This document shows positions 53,081 through 61,296 of a stretch of 64,000 nucleotides of DNA, one piece after another. Origin of the DNA: Pedobacter sp. (GTDB taxonomy: Bacteria > Bacteroidota > Bacteroidia > Sphingobacteriales > Sphingobacteriaceae); contig JANXVH010000101.1 of assembly GCA_025351765.1 (NCBI GenBank), positions 24,248 to 88,247 of the forward strand, read 5' to 3'. The first letter of the stretch is position 1. Each line of letters begins with the position of its first letter. The notes below the pieces were generated by a model. That model saw only the letters and a list, made by a program, of their open reading frames with translations. It was not told the DNA's origin and did not search any database. The position numbers were made by a program, and so were the translations under genes.

Positions 53081-53743
53081 ATGTTATCCTACACCGAAGA
53101 GAACTACCTGAAAGCTTTATTGAAACTGAGTTCTCAAAACCAGGAGAAGCCAGAGGCAGGAACCAACGAAATGGCGGCTTATCTTGGCGTTAAACCAGCA
53201 ACGGCTACAGACATGCTTAAAAAGCTAAAGGAAAAAGGTCTGGTTAGTTATGAAAAATATGGGAAGATATTGCTGACAGCCATCGGCCGACAAAACGGCA
53301 TTGCAATACTGAGAAAGCACCGTTTGTGGGAAACCTTCCTTTATGAAAAATTGGACTTTAGCTGGGATGAAGTGCATGAGGTAGCTGAGCAACTGGAACA
53401 CATTCAATCTGCCAAGCTGGTAAACAAACTAGAAGAGTTCCTGGATTTCCCTGAGTTCGATCCGCATGGCGATCCCATACCAAATTCAAAAGGCGAGATG
53501 CCAGTGGTAATCAAAACATTATTATCTGAAATTGAGCCTGGTGCAACCTGCAGAGTAATAGCGGTTAAAGACACGTCCAAAGCATTTTTGCAATACTTAG
53601 AAAAATTGCAGATTACCATAGGAACTGTTTTGAAGATCATAGAAGTAATCAACTTTGACCGCTCCGTGAACATTCAGATTGCCGGATCGGAAGCCAGAAA
53701 TGTTTCCATGAAATTCGCAGACAGTCTATTTGTCTGCAGATAA
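53081..53743 (+). CDS. DtxR/MntR-family metal-dependent transcriptional regulator
   Basis: The 220-residue protein has the family order: N-terminal winged helix (SYTEENYLKALLKL, MAAYLGVKPATATDMLKKLK), a dimerisation and metal-binding domain (LRKHRLWETFLYEKLDFSWD, EVHEVAEQLEHIQS, FPEFDPHGDPIPN, with His and Glu ligands visible), and a C-terminal FeoA/SH3-like domain (GATCRVIAVKDTSKAFLQYL). It should repress metal-uptake genes when Fe(II) or Mn(II) is bound. The neighbouring receptor and the palindrome between them support local control. Metal specificity cannot be read with certainty. Confidence 0.93.
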   Translation: MLSYTEENYLKALLKLSSQNQEKPEAGTNEMAAYLGVKPATATDMLKKLKEKGLVSYEKYGKILLTAIGRQNGIAILRKHRLWETFLYEKLDFSWDEVHEVAEQLEHIQSAKLVNKLEEFLDFPEFDPHGDPIPNSKGEMPVVIKTLLSEIEPGATCRVIAVKDTSKAFLQYLEKLQITIGTVLKIIEVINFDRSVNIQIAGSEARNVSMKFADSLFVCR

Positions 53744-53794
53744 TCGTATTTTTGTTTTGCTTTAAATCAATCTTCCTTTTTTAAAAGTCCCGCT

Positions 53795-55084
53795 ATGTCT
53801 ACAGAAATTAAGTGTCCAAATTGCGCGCATTCCTTCCCTATTGAAGAAGTAATGGCCGAAGAATATAAGAAAGACCTTCGAGAACAAATGCAAACCTTTA
53901 CCCGTAAAAAGGAAGAAGAATTTAATAAAAAAGCAACTGATTTCACAGAAAAACAGCTAAAGCAAGAGCAGCTGTTTGAACAGCAAAAGCAACAACAGGC
54001 ACAGCTATTTGAAAAAAAGTTGACGGAAGAAAAAAAACAGCTACAACTGGTACTGGAAGAAAACTTGCGCAAAAGCATATCTTCTGATTTTGAGAACAAA
54101 CTTCAAATGCTAGATAGCGCAAACAAGGAGAACGAAGAAAAGTTGAAATTAGCTCGGGCTAAAGAGCTGGACTTCCTCAAAAAAGAGCAAATCATGAAAG
54201 CCAAAGAGGAAGAGATGGATCTGGAGATTCAGCGCAGGCTTCAGGAACAACGTGGTGAGATGGCAGAACAGATTCGTAAACAGGAAGCAGAAAAGAACAA
54301 CATTAAAGAAACTGAGCATCAGCTTAGGGTAAAAGAGCTGGAAAAGCAACTCGACGACCAAAAAAAGCTGGCAGAGGAAATGAAACGCAAGGCAGAGCAA
54401 GGTTCTATGCAGCTGCAGGGTGAAGTTCAGGAATTGATCTTAGAAGAACTGTTGCGCAACGCCTTTCCGTTTGATCTGGTAACAGAGGTAGGTAAAGGCG
54501 TAAGGGGGGCAGATTGTGTGCACCATGTTCGAAATCAATTTGGTCAGGAGTGCGGTAAGATCATTTATGAAAGCAAGCGCACCAAAGACTTTTCTTCGGA
54601 ATGGATAGAAAAGTTAAAAAAAGACATGCGCAGTACAGGTGTTGATGTTGCCGTTATTGTTACCCAATGCTATCCAAAAGGGATGGATTGCTTTGGCGAA
54701 AAAGACGGGGTATGGATATGCTCATTTGATGAGGTAAAAGCGGTTTCCTACATTTTAAGAGACGGCATTGTAAAGTTGTTTAGCGCCGCAAAAACACAAG
54801 AAAACCGTGGCGATAAAATGCACATGCTCTATGATTACCTGACCAGCACTGAATTTTCTGAACAATGGAAGGCAATTAGAGAGGGATTTATGAGCATGAA
54901 ACTCTCCATACAACGAGAGCGAGATGCAATGGAAAAACTTTGGAAAGCAAGAGAAAAACAGCTAGAAAAGGTAATGCTAAATGCCGCCCACATCAGGGGT
55001 TCCATAGAAGGAATAGCTGGGACTGACAGCATTCAACTGAGCCTGACAGATGATGAAGATGACGATCCGCTACTACTTGGTTAA
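53795..55084 (+). CDS. DUF2130 domain protein with zinc-ribbon start and coiled coil
   Basis: The 429-residue protein begins MSTEIKCPNCAHSFPIEEVM, a short CxxC start. Residues ~30-215 are a long charged coiled coil rich in K, E and Q. The rest is the DUF2130 domain (LILEELLRNAFPFDLVTEVG, RGADCVHHVRNQ, YESKRTKDFSSEWIEKLKKD, VAVIVTQCYPKGMDCFGE). DUF2130 has a restriction-endonuclease-like pattern (ESKRTKxxxxxWxxK), so a nuclease or DNA-interacting role has been suggested by the fold, but function is not established. The 3' end overlaps the convergent rlmF by 12 bp. Confidence 0.9.
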   Translation: MSTEIKCPNCAHSFPIEEVMAEEYKKDLREQMQTFTRKKEEEFNKKATDFTEKQLKQEQLFEQQKQQQAQLFEKKLTEEKKQLQLVLEENLRKSISSDFENKLQMLDSANKENEEKLKLARAKELDFLKKEQIMKAKEEEMDLEIQRRLQEQRGEMAEQIRKQEAEKNNIKETEHQLRVKELEKQLDDQKKLAEEMKRKAEQGSMQLQGEVQELILEELLRNAFPFDLVTEVGKGVRGADCVHHVRNQFGQECGKIIYESKRTKDFSSEWIEKLKKDMRSTGVDVAVIVTQCYPKGMDCFGEKDGVWICSFDEVKAVSYILRDGIVKLFSAAKTQENRGDKMHMLYDYLTSTEFSEQWKAIREGFMSMKLSIQRERDAMEKLWKAREKQLEKVMLNAAHIRGSIEGIAGTDSIQLSLTDDEDDDPLLLG

Positions 55085-56008
55085 CCATTTCCTTCTTGCT
55101 TCCTGATCCTGAAACGTCCAGGCTACAAACCTACTGATCTTTTGTCCCTGCGCCATTTGCACAGTTTCAACTTGTGTGGCCTTTGCATATTTTAACGCTC
55201 CGTAAATAAATTGGAGGTTACTGCTTTTAGACACCAGACTGGTAAACCATAAACACTGACTGCCAAACAAAAGGCTTTCTTCAATCATTTTTCTGATAAA
55301 TTCAAGCTCACCACCCGCATACCAAAGCTCATTATTTTTACCCCCGAAATTAAGTGTCCCAACTTTTCCTTTCGCATAACCCAGGTTTTTTCCTTTTTTC
55401 TCACTGGCGGCTGCGGCCTCTTCAGCAGAAGCGTGAAAGGGCGGGTTACACATGGTGAAATCAAAACGTTCGCCGGGCTTAATAATGTCCTTAAAAACAT
55501 GGTGTTTGTTGGCTTGTAACCGCAAAAAAGCCTGACCCGCTAGAACTGGGTTTACTTCAACTATCGTTTTAGCAGCTTTAATAGCTAAACTATCGGTATC
55601 AGACCCTATAAATGACCAGCCGTATTCCTTTCTGCCAATTATTGGATAAATACAGTTTGCACCTGTACCAATATCTAAACCTTTAACTGATTTACCAGTG
55701 GGGATAATACCATTCCGATCTTCAGCCAGCAAATCTGCCAAATAGTGAATATAATCTGCGCGACCGGGAACCGGAGGGCAAAGGTATCCCTCAGGAATAT
55801 CCCAGTGATGTACATCGTAAAAGTGACTCAGCAGAGATTGATTCAAAATTTTAACTGCTGCTGGGTTAGAGAAATTGATTGACTCATTACCATAAGCATT
55901 AACGATGATGAAATCCCTGAATAAAGGATTAGACTTTACCAATTGAGCAAAATCATAATTAAATCTATGTTTGTTTCTAGGGTGCAGTACTACTTTTTCT
56001 CCATTCAT
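55073..56008 (-). CDS. rlmF: 23S rRNA (adenine(1618)-N6)-methyltransferase
   Basis: RlmF methylates A1618 of 23S rRNA. The protein has 311 residues from ATG 56008, beginning MNGEKVVLHPRNKHRFNYDF; LHPRNKH is the family start. A longer frame to 56059 would run through the promoter. Core motifs are LDIGTGANCIYPIIG for SAM binding and the catalytic TMCNPPFHAS. The -7 box lies 5 bp before 56008. Confidence 0.94.
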   Translation of the reverse strand: MNGEKVVLHPRNKHRFNYDFAQLVKSNPLFRDFIIVNAYGNESINFSNPAAVKILNQSLLSHFYDVHHWDIPEGYLCPPVPGRADYIHYLADLLAEDRNGIIPTGKSVKGLDIGTGANCIYPIIGRKEYGWSFIGSDTDSLAIKAAKTIVEVNPVLAGQAFLRLQANKHHVFKDIIKPGERFDFTMCNPPFHASAEEAAAASEKKGKNLGYAKGKVGTLNFGGKNNELWYAGGELEFIRKMIEESLLFGSQCLWFTSLVSKSSNLQFIYGALKYAKATQVETVQMAQGQKISRFVAWTFQDQEARRKWLTK

Positions 56009-56013
56009 CAGCG

Positions 56014-56021
56014 CAAATGTA
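56014..56021 (-). promoter_or_regulatory. -7 promoter element of rlmF, 5 bp from the start codon
   Basis: TACATTTG on the minus strand, then CGCTG, then the ATG at 56008. It decides between this start and the longer frame. Confidence 0.6.
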
Positions 56022-56096
56022 AGGGTTACGCATAAACAATTGGATATTATTGGTTGCATAACGTACTTTGCAATAAGTTTCAGTTATCAAGAAATC

Positions 56097-56444
56097 ATGC
56101 TAAAATTCTTAAAGAGCTTTACTTATTCGTTTTCAGGTATTGTTTATGCCTTCAAGCATGAGCAAAACTTTAGACTACATCTAATTTCATTAGTATTGGT
56201 TCTGCTAGCGGGATGGTATTTTAACCTAACAGCTAATGAATGGTTGTGGATCACCGCAGCAGCCGGCATAGTAATTACAGCAGAACTCTTCAATACAGCC
56301 CTAGAAGTGCTTGTTGATCTTGTTTCTCCTGATGTTCATCAAAAAGCCAAAATTGTTAAAGATGTAGCAGCCGCAGCTGTGGTAGTTGCTGCAATTCTTG
56401 CATTAGTGATAGGCCTAATCATCTTTGTTCCCAAACTTTTATAA
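56097..56444 (+). CDS. dgkA: diacylglycerol kinase / undecaprenol kinase family
   Basis: The protein has 115 residues from ATG 56097; a longer frame from 55971 would overlap rlmF and precede the family start. DgkA-family signatures are SFTYSFSGIVYAFKHEQNFR at the N-terminus and AELFNTALEVLVDLVSPDVH, with the metal-binding glutamates. Three membrane helices. In the Gram-positive-like branch the enzyme phosphorylates undecaprenol; either substrate is possible here. recO starts immediately after its stop. Confidence 0.9.
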   Translation: MLKFLKSFTYSFSGIVYAFKHEQNFRLHLISLVLVLLAGWYFNLTANEWLWITAAAGIVITAELFNTALEVLVDLVSPDVHQKAKIVKDVAAAAVVVAAILALVIGLIIFVPKLL

Positions 56445-57170
56445 ATGCTTCATAAAACCCGGGGCATCGTATTAAAAACAACCACCTATAGCGAAAGCAG
56501 CGTAGTTGTGCAGATGTTTACAGAGAAATTCGGAATCCAGTCCTACCTCATTAACGGTGTTAAAAAACCGAGGGCCAAGATCAGCATAAATATGCTGCAG
56601 CCATTACACCTTGTAGACATGGTAGTATACCATAAAAATACTACGGGTATACAGCGCGTTTCTGAGCTACGCCCCTCGCCAGTATTTAGCAGCATTCCTT
56701 ACAACATCATTAAAAGCACCATTATCCAATTTCTTAATGAGGTGCTTTATAAGAGCATCCGGCAACAGATGGCAGATGAACTTCTGTTCGACTTTATTTT
56801 TAACGCTGTATGCTGGTTTGACGAGAGCAGTGAACCAAACACGAACTATCACCTTACTTTCCTCTTAAAACTTACGCGATTTTTAGGATTCTCTCCTAGT
56901 TTAGAAACAAAAAGTGAGGCTGCTTTTTTCGATCTGCAAGAGGGAGAATTTAAATCCAGACGCCCACCGCACCTCAATTTCCTGGAAAAATCAGAAGCCG
57001 ATTTGTTTATTATGCTATTTAATGTGCCTTTTGAGAAAATTAATGAAATAAAAATCACCAATAAAACGAGGAGATTTTTACTAGATAAGATATTGGTTTA
57101 CTATACTTTACACACAGCGTCATTTGGGAACATCAAGTCACATCAAATACTAGAAGAAATATTATCTTAA
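56445..57170 (+). CDS. recO: DNA repair protein RecO
   Basis: The 241-residue protein has the RecO start MLHKTRGIVLKTTTYSESSV and VQMFTEKFGIQSYLINGVKK (OB fold), and a helical C-terminal domain. RecO works with RecR and RecF (3774-4877) to load RecA onto SSB-coated DNA. No zinc-finger cysteines are visible. The ATG follows the dgkA stop with no gap. Confidence 0.94.
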   Translation: MLHKTRGIVLKTTTYSESSVVVQMFTEKFGIQSYLINGVKKPRAKISINMLQPLHLVDMVVYHKNTTGIQRVSELRPSPVFSSIPYNIIKSTIIQFLNEVLYKSIRQQMADELLFDFIFNAVCWFDESSEPNTNYHLTFLLKLTRFLGFSPSLETKSEAAFFDLQEGEFKSRRPPHLNFLEKSEADLFIMLFNVPFEKINEIKITNKTRRFLLDKILVYYTLHTASFGNIKSHQILEEILS

Positions 57171-57185
57171 AAAAATAAAAAAAAC

Positions 57186-57216
57186 TTTGCAAAAATGAGT
57201 TAACGCTGTATATTTG
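57186..57216 (+). promoter_or_regulatory. promoter of the tRNA-Val gene
   Basis: TTTG at 57186-57189 and TATATTTG at 57209-57216 are 19 bp apart, the best -33/-7 pair in the window. The tRNA begins about 58 bp downstream of the -7 box, so a 5' leader of roughly 50 nt would be removed by RNase P. Confidence 0.75.
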
Positions 57217-57273
57217 CATTCCCAACAACGAAGAAGGCCTTTAAAAAGCCGAACCGTTCAAAGGAGAACCAAA

Positions 57274-57351
57274 GGGAAATTAGCTCAGCTGGTTCAGAGC
57301 ACCTCGTTTACACCGAGGGGGTCGGGGGTTCGAACCCCTCATTTCCCACCA
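57274..57351 (+). tRNA. tRNA-Val (UAC anticodon)
   Basis: The 78-nt gene folds as a cloverleaf: acceptor stem GGGAAAT / ATTTCCC, D arm GCTC...GAGC, anticodon stem CCTCG / CGAGG with loop TTTACAC (anticodon TAC, reading GUA and related Val codons), and T arm with TTCGAAC loop. The CCA end is encoded. A terminator hairpin follows directly. Confidence 0.97.
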
Positions 57352-57354
57352 AAG

Positions 57355-57387
57355 AAAAGCCTTTCAGTTACCGCTGAGAGGCTTTTT
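57355..57387 (+). terminator. intrinsic terminator after tRNA-Val
   Basis: GCCTTTCAG (57359-57367), loop TTACCG, CTGAGAGGC (57374-57382), followed by TTTTT. One T-G pair in the stem; AAAA upstream extends it. Confidence 0.88.
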
Positions 57388-57540
57388 CTATTATAATTCT
57401 ATTTTTAGCGGGGCGGCAAAATCATTTCTTCTCCCCAACTTTTACGCTTGATCCGTCTTTTTTTTTAGGTGCACTTGTCATATTGGCTATTAGCGAGTTA
57501 AACCTTGTTTCATTGGTATAATATAAGGGCTAGTGTTTTA

Positions 57541-58638
57541 TTAAGGTTTAAATGTAATAATAAATGTAGCACCTTCATTAACCCTGCTATCAATCTCGAT
57601 ATGGCCGCCCAGACTTGTTATATGATTATAAACCAAATATAAGCCAATACCCTTGCTGTCTTTGTTATCATGAAACGTTTGGCTAAAACCAAAAACCTTG
57701 CCTTTTACTTTTTCCAGATCAAATCCAATCCCATTGTCTTTAAATTTTAAGGTAACAATACCATCCACTTTTTGACTGCTTAAATATATTTGAGGATAAG
57801 TATTCGTTTTTGCGTACTTAATTGAATTAGATACCAGGTTAAGGAATATGCTTTCAATGTATGTTTTATTAAAACTTATCCCATCTACTTCGGTAAAATC
57901 AGAGAAGATCTTAGTTTTAGTATCTAAAATTAATGAATTTAAGGACCGTCCTATTTTATTCAATGTTTCTGTAAAACTTACGGGGCTTACTTGGATATTT
58001 AAACTTTTTTTTTGAATTAAAATATCAACGTAGTTATTTAAAGTATCCCGCAAATTTTCTGAAGACTGTTTCAATAAATCCAGTAACTCAACTACTTCAT
58101 TGTTATCGACCTTTTTATCATCAATCATGCTAAATAAAGAAAGTAAACTATTTACCGGCGACCTAAGATCGTGCGCCGCAGTAAAAGCCAATTGTTTAAG
58201 TTCATTATTAGTTGATGTTAGACTGGCAATTAATAGATGCCTATCTTCCTCAAGCCGCTTTTTGTGCGTAATGTTTTTAGCTATTCCAAATACCAACTGT
58301 TTTTCTTCTATTCCTATAGATGTCCAGGACAGCCAAACTATTTCACCAGTCTTGGTTACATATCTATTTTCAAAATTTATTAGTGGAATGGAGCGTTTGA
58401 TAGCTTCTCTGCTTTCTATTGTAGCTTCTTTGTCCTCCACATAAACAAACTCATTTATCGGCTTACCTAACAACTCATCCTCCGTGTATCCCAATGTTTT
58501 TGACACAGCAGGATTGATCTTTTTAAAAAAACCATCATACCCGGCAATACAGATCATATCTGGCGATAGTTGCACAAAAAGATCCATCTCAAATGAATTG
58601 TTTGAAATCAAATCCGTAAAATTGTTAACAGCATCCAT
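57541..58638 (-). CDS. PAS-domain sensor histidine kinase
   Basis: The 365-residue kinase has one PAS domain (residues ~20-125: SPDMICIAGYDGFFKKINPA, TLGYTEDELLGKPINEFV, with the C-terminal PAC segment), then the HisKA dimerisation helix with H156 in FTAAHDLRSPVNSLL, and a HATPase domain (IFLNLVSNSIKYAKT, FKDNGIGFDLEKVKGKVFGF, SKGIGLYLVYNHITSLGGHI). No membrane segments, so it is a cytosolic sensor. No response regulator is next to it. The tRNA is downstream on the opposite strand. Confidence 0.93.
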   Translation of the reverse strand: MDAVNNFTDLISNNSFEMDLFVQLSPDMICIAGYDGFFKKINPAVSKTLGYTEDELLGKPINEFVYVEDKEATIESREAIKRSIPLINFENRYVTKTGEIVWLSWTSIGIEEKQLVFGIAKNITHKKRLEEDRHLLIASLTSTNNELKQLAFTAAHDLRSPVNSLLSLFSMIDDKKVDNNEVVELLDLLKQSSENLRDTLNNYVDILIQKKSLNIQVSPVSFTETLNKIGRSLNSLILDTKTKIFSDFTEVDGISFNKTYIESIFLNLVSNSIKYAKTNTYPQIYLSSQKVDGIVTLKFKDNGIGFDLEKVKGKVFGFSQTFHDNKDSKGIGLYLVYNHITSLGGHIEIDSRVNEGATFIITFKP

Positions 58639-58900
58639 TTATATTAGTTCTTACTATTATCGGCTATAAAAATACAAATTATCAAGGTTGTATGAAATTT
58701 CATATAACTTTCCAATTATTCAATACAAATCTAATCCCTTATCGGCTAATTGATTATGAGATCTTCAATATAGACAATATCACTTTATTTAACCCCCCCA
58801 ATCCCAGAAATACGTCAAAGAACTTTTCCACATGCATCACTGCTTGCTAACATCGCGTTGTGTATTACAAATTTACCCAAATGCGGTGTACTAAAAAGGC

Positions 58901-58955
58901 CATATGACAGAAGTTGGTACATCATTTGACGGTTTTTAGTACGTCGTTTGACCGA
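58901..58955 (+). repeat. three 22-bp direct repeats
   Basis: CATATGAC (58901), CATTTGAC (58923) and CGTTTGAC (58945) start exactly 22 bp apart, followed by related bases (AGA, GGT, CGA). GTAC occurs between them at 22-bp spacing as well. Twenty-two bp is two 11-bp units. Confidence 0.7.
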
Positions 58956-59055
58956 AAAAAGGTGCAAACAGAACATTATCAACGGCTTGCAAATGCACCT
59001 TTAAGTCTACTTCATATTTAGCACGATGCCAAATAAATTCAGGACTGATGTAAAG

Positions 59056-59190
59056 CCATACTAGGACGAGACAACCATACAACTGCTAAGGAACTCCTTC
59101 GATACTTCTTCGATACAAAGACTATACTTCTTCGCAAAAAGGTACCTGTTTTGTGTAGAAGTATGGGCTAAATATGGTTCTTGTATGGTC
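59056..59190. repeat. 11-bp-pitched array with inverted arms around GGTACC
   Basis: ATAC occurs at 59102, 59113 and 59124, and TTCG at 59098, 59109 and 59131 (multiples of 11). On the other side TATGG occurs at 59162, 59173 and 59184. Inverted arms are ATACTTCT (59124-59131) with AGAAGTAT (59158-59165), and ACCATACAA (59074-59082) with TTGTATGGT (59181-59189). GGTACC at 59141-59146 lies in the middle. Confidence 0.7.
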
Positions 59191-59291
59191 TATGTGTAAA
59201 GGCAGATTAAAAAGTGTTCCGATTGATCAACCAGACGCATGATAGGTTTTAAAAATAGCGAGTTGCATTAATTTTCTATACAAAACAATTT

Positions 59292-59299
59292 ACCTTTAG
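59292..59299 (+). promoter_or_regulatory. -7-like element of the methyltransferase gene
   Basis: TACCTTTA, one base off the TAnnTTTG consensus, 13 bp before the ATG at 59313. Confidence 0.45.
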
Positions 59300-59312
59300 C
59301 AAAACTGTTACT

Positions 59313-59888
59313 ATGGACGATATTACCATCAAATTGCCAGAAAATTATAAAAGCATTCAGGACGCTTCTGCTAAAATTAAATTTTCTATGCCGTCAGATT
59401 TAAAGACTGGAAGTTTATTGAGGACGCTTATAGCATCTAAACCCGAAGGACAATTTTTAGAGCTGGGCACAGGCACGGGGCTATCCTTGTCATGGATTGT
59501 AGAGGCAATGGATGATAAATCTACTGTAATATCTATAGACAACAATGAGTTGTACAGCGCTATTGCCAAAGAATTCTTTAATGATGACAAGAGAGTTAAA
59601 ATCATTTGCACAGATGCCACACAATGGCTAAAAAATAACCCTGACTTAGAATTTGATCTCGTATTTGCAGATGCCTGGCCGGGGAAATATGAAACGCTAG
59701 ATGAAGCTTTAAGCATGGTAAAAACTGGAGGGTTTTACATTATTGACGACATGTTACCACAATCAAACTGGCCGGATGGTCATGAAGAAAATGTTAAAAA
59801 GCTAGTCGCCCATCTGGAACAACGAGCAGACCTTAGGTTTACCAAACTGAATTGGTCCACTGGCCTAATTATAATGACTAAAATTTAA
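59313..59888 (+). CDS. class I SAM-dependent methyltransferase
   Basis: The 191-residue protein has a Rossmann-type methyltransferase fold: FLELGTGTGLSLSWIVEAMD (motif I), VISIDNNELYSAIAKEF (acidic loop), FDLVFADAWPGKYETLDEAL, GGFYIIDDMLPQSNWPD. The pattern is close to catechol/caffeoyl-CoA O-methyltransferase-type enzymes, but the substrate is unknown. It begins an apparent operon; the LRR kinase starts 19 bp later. Confidence 0.88.
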   Translation: MDDITIKLPENYKSIQDASAKIKFSMPSDLKTGSLLRTLIASKPEGQFLELGTGTGLSLSWIVEAMDDKSTVISIDNNELYSAIAKEFFNDDKRVKIICTDATQWLKNNPDLEFDLVFADAWPGKYETLDEALSMVKTGGFYIIDDMLPQSNWPDGHEENVKKLVAHLEQRADLRFTKLNWSTGLIIMTKI

Positions 59889-59907
59889 CGAATATCTTTA
59901 TCAACTC

Positions 59908-61209
59908 ATGCAAACTTTAAAACAATTACAAGACGGGGAGCTTTCAGGTGCCCTAACCTTAAAACTCTCAGAAGGTCTTTCTACCTTTCCTGAAGAAATT
60001 TTTAACCTAGCAGAAAGCCTTGAAGTGCTCGACTTATCCAGCAATAAATTATCCTCCCTTCCACCCCATTTTGGTAAGTTGAAAAAGCTCAGGATTTTTT
60101 TCTGTTCTTATAATTTATTTAAAGTTATGCCTGGGGTATTGGCCGACTGTCCAGAATTGGATATTGTAGGTTTCAAAGCCAACTTAATTGAAACCATCCC
60201 CTCCAAAGCCTTAAATAAAAACTTGCGCTGGCTAATCCTAACCAACAACCACATATCAGCTTTGCCAGACACGATTGGCAATTGCAAAAGGATGCAAAAA
60301 TTGATGCTTGCGGGCAACAAGCTCGAAGAGCTACCTGAGTCGCTAAGTACTTGCTCCAACCTTAGCTTATTGAGAATTTCTGCCAACTTGCTACAGGCGC
60401 TCCCAAAATGGCTACTTACTATGCCCAAGCTCTCCTGGCTGGCTTTTTCAGGGAATCCATTTTCTTATAAACCACTAATTCAGTCTATTCCTTGTGTAGA
60501 TTGGAATAACCTTGAAATTGGCAAAAAATTAGGAGAGGGTGCCTCTGGCATTATTTACCAGGCCAGACTTAATACTGAGCACCTGTCTAAAGCTATTGCA
60601 ATTAAAGTTTTTAAGGGCTCTGTAACCAGTGATGGGCTGCCGCAGGACGAGATGGATACTTGTATAACGGCCGGCAATCATCCCGGATTAGTGCAACTTA
60701 TTGGACAAATAACAAGCCACCCGGAAGACAAGAAAGGGCTGGTTATGGAGTTAATTCAACCTCGCTTTTATAATTTGGGGGATCCGCCAAGCATGGAAAG
60801 CTGCACAAGAGATATTTTCAGATCAGGCGCCAGGCTGTCTTTATCACACCTTCTAAGAATTGCAGCAACCATCGCTTCCGTAGCTACACAATTGCATAGC
60901 AAAGGAATTATGCATGGCGATCTGTATGCCCACAATACGTTAACAGATAATGAAGGCAATACCTTATTTGGAGATTTTGGTGCCGCTTCGTTCTATGATA
61001 GAAATGATATGGGACTAACTACGCATTTAGAGCGGATAGAAGTTAGCGCTTTTGGGTGTCTGCTGGATGATCTGATAAATTTATGTGGTGAGCAGGAGTG
61101 TAATGCCATAAATGAATTAAACCAGTTAAGGGATAATTGCACGAGCGAAAACGTTAAGGCACGACCAGATTTCTCTGCAATCGTATCCATTCTTCTTACT
61201 TTGCTATAA
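59908..61209 (+). CDS. leucine-rich repeat protein kinase
   Basis: The 433-residue protein has no signal peptide. Residues ~15-190 are about seven LRRs of the short type (LEVLDLSSNKLSSLPPHFG, LRWLILTNNHISALPDTIG, MQKLMLAGNKLEELPESL). Residues ~202-430 are an ePK-like kinase: glycine loop GEGASG (209-214), lysine K233 in AIKVF, catalytic loop H336-G-D338 with N343, and DFG at 356-358. HGD replaces HRD. The APE motif is absent. It resembles LRR protein kinases found in various bacteria. Location is cytosolic; targets unknown. Confidence 0.88.
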   Translation: MQTLKQLQDGELSGALTLKLSEGLSTFPEEIFNLAESLEVLDLSSNKLSSLPPHFGKLKKLRIFFCSYNLFKVMPGVLADCPELDIVGFKANLIETIPSKALNKNLRWLILTNNHISALPDTIGNCKRMQKLMLAGNKLEELPESLSTCSNLSLLRISANLLQALPKWLLTMPKLSWLAFSGNPFSYKPLIQSIPCVDWNNLEIGKKLGEGASGIIYQARLNTEHLSKAIAIKVFKGSVTSDGLPQDEMDTCITAGNHPGLVQLIGQITSHPEDKKGLVMELIQPRFYNLGDPPSMESCTRDIFRSGARLSLSHLLRIAATIASVATQLHSKGIMHGDLYAHNTLTDNEGNTLFGDFGAASFYDRNDMGLTTHLERIEVSAFGCLLDDLINLCGEQECNAINELNQLRDNCTSENVKARPDFSAIVSILLTLL

Positions 61210-61296
61210 GAGACTTATAGGATACCAGCCAGACTCAATTTGTTGATTTCAAATAGCTTAAATATTTTGTGTAGTTTTAATATTCAATTGAGTGGA

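Larger units (their letters stand above)
58639..59312. other. 674-bp intergenic region with two periodic arrays
   Basis: Between the divergent PAS kinase and methyltransferase genes I see no coding frame. It holds a three-copy 22-bp array (58901-58955), an 11-bp-pitched array with inverted arms (59056-59190) and a -7-like box TACCTTTA at 59292-59299. The rest is AT-rich. Confidence 0.6.

Noticed and set aside
55971..56096. Extended N-terminus for the diacylglycerol kinase
   Set aside because: It would overlap rlmF on the other strand and precedes the family start; ATG 56097 fits the DgkA length.
57214..57396. A 60-codon plus-strand frame over the tRNA
   Set aside because: It covers the tRNA-Val gene and its terminator and has no coding-like composition outside them.
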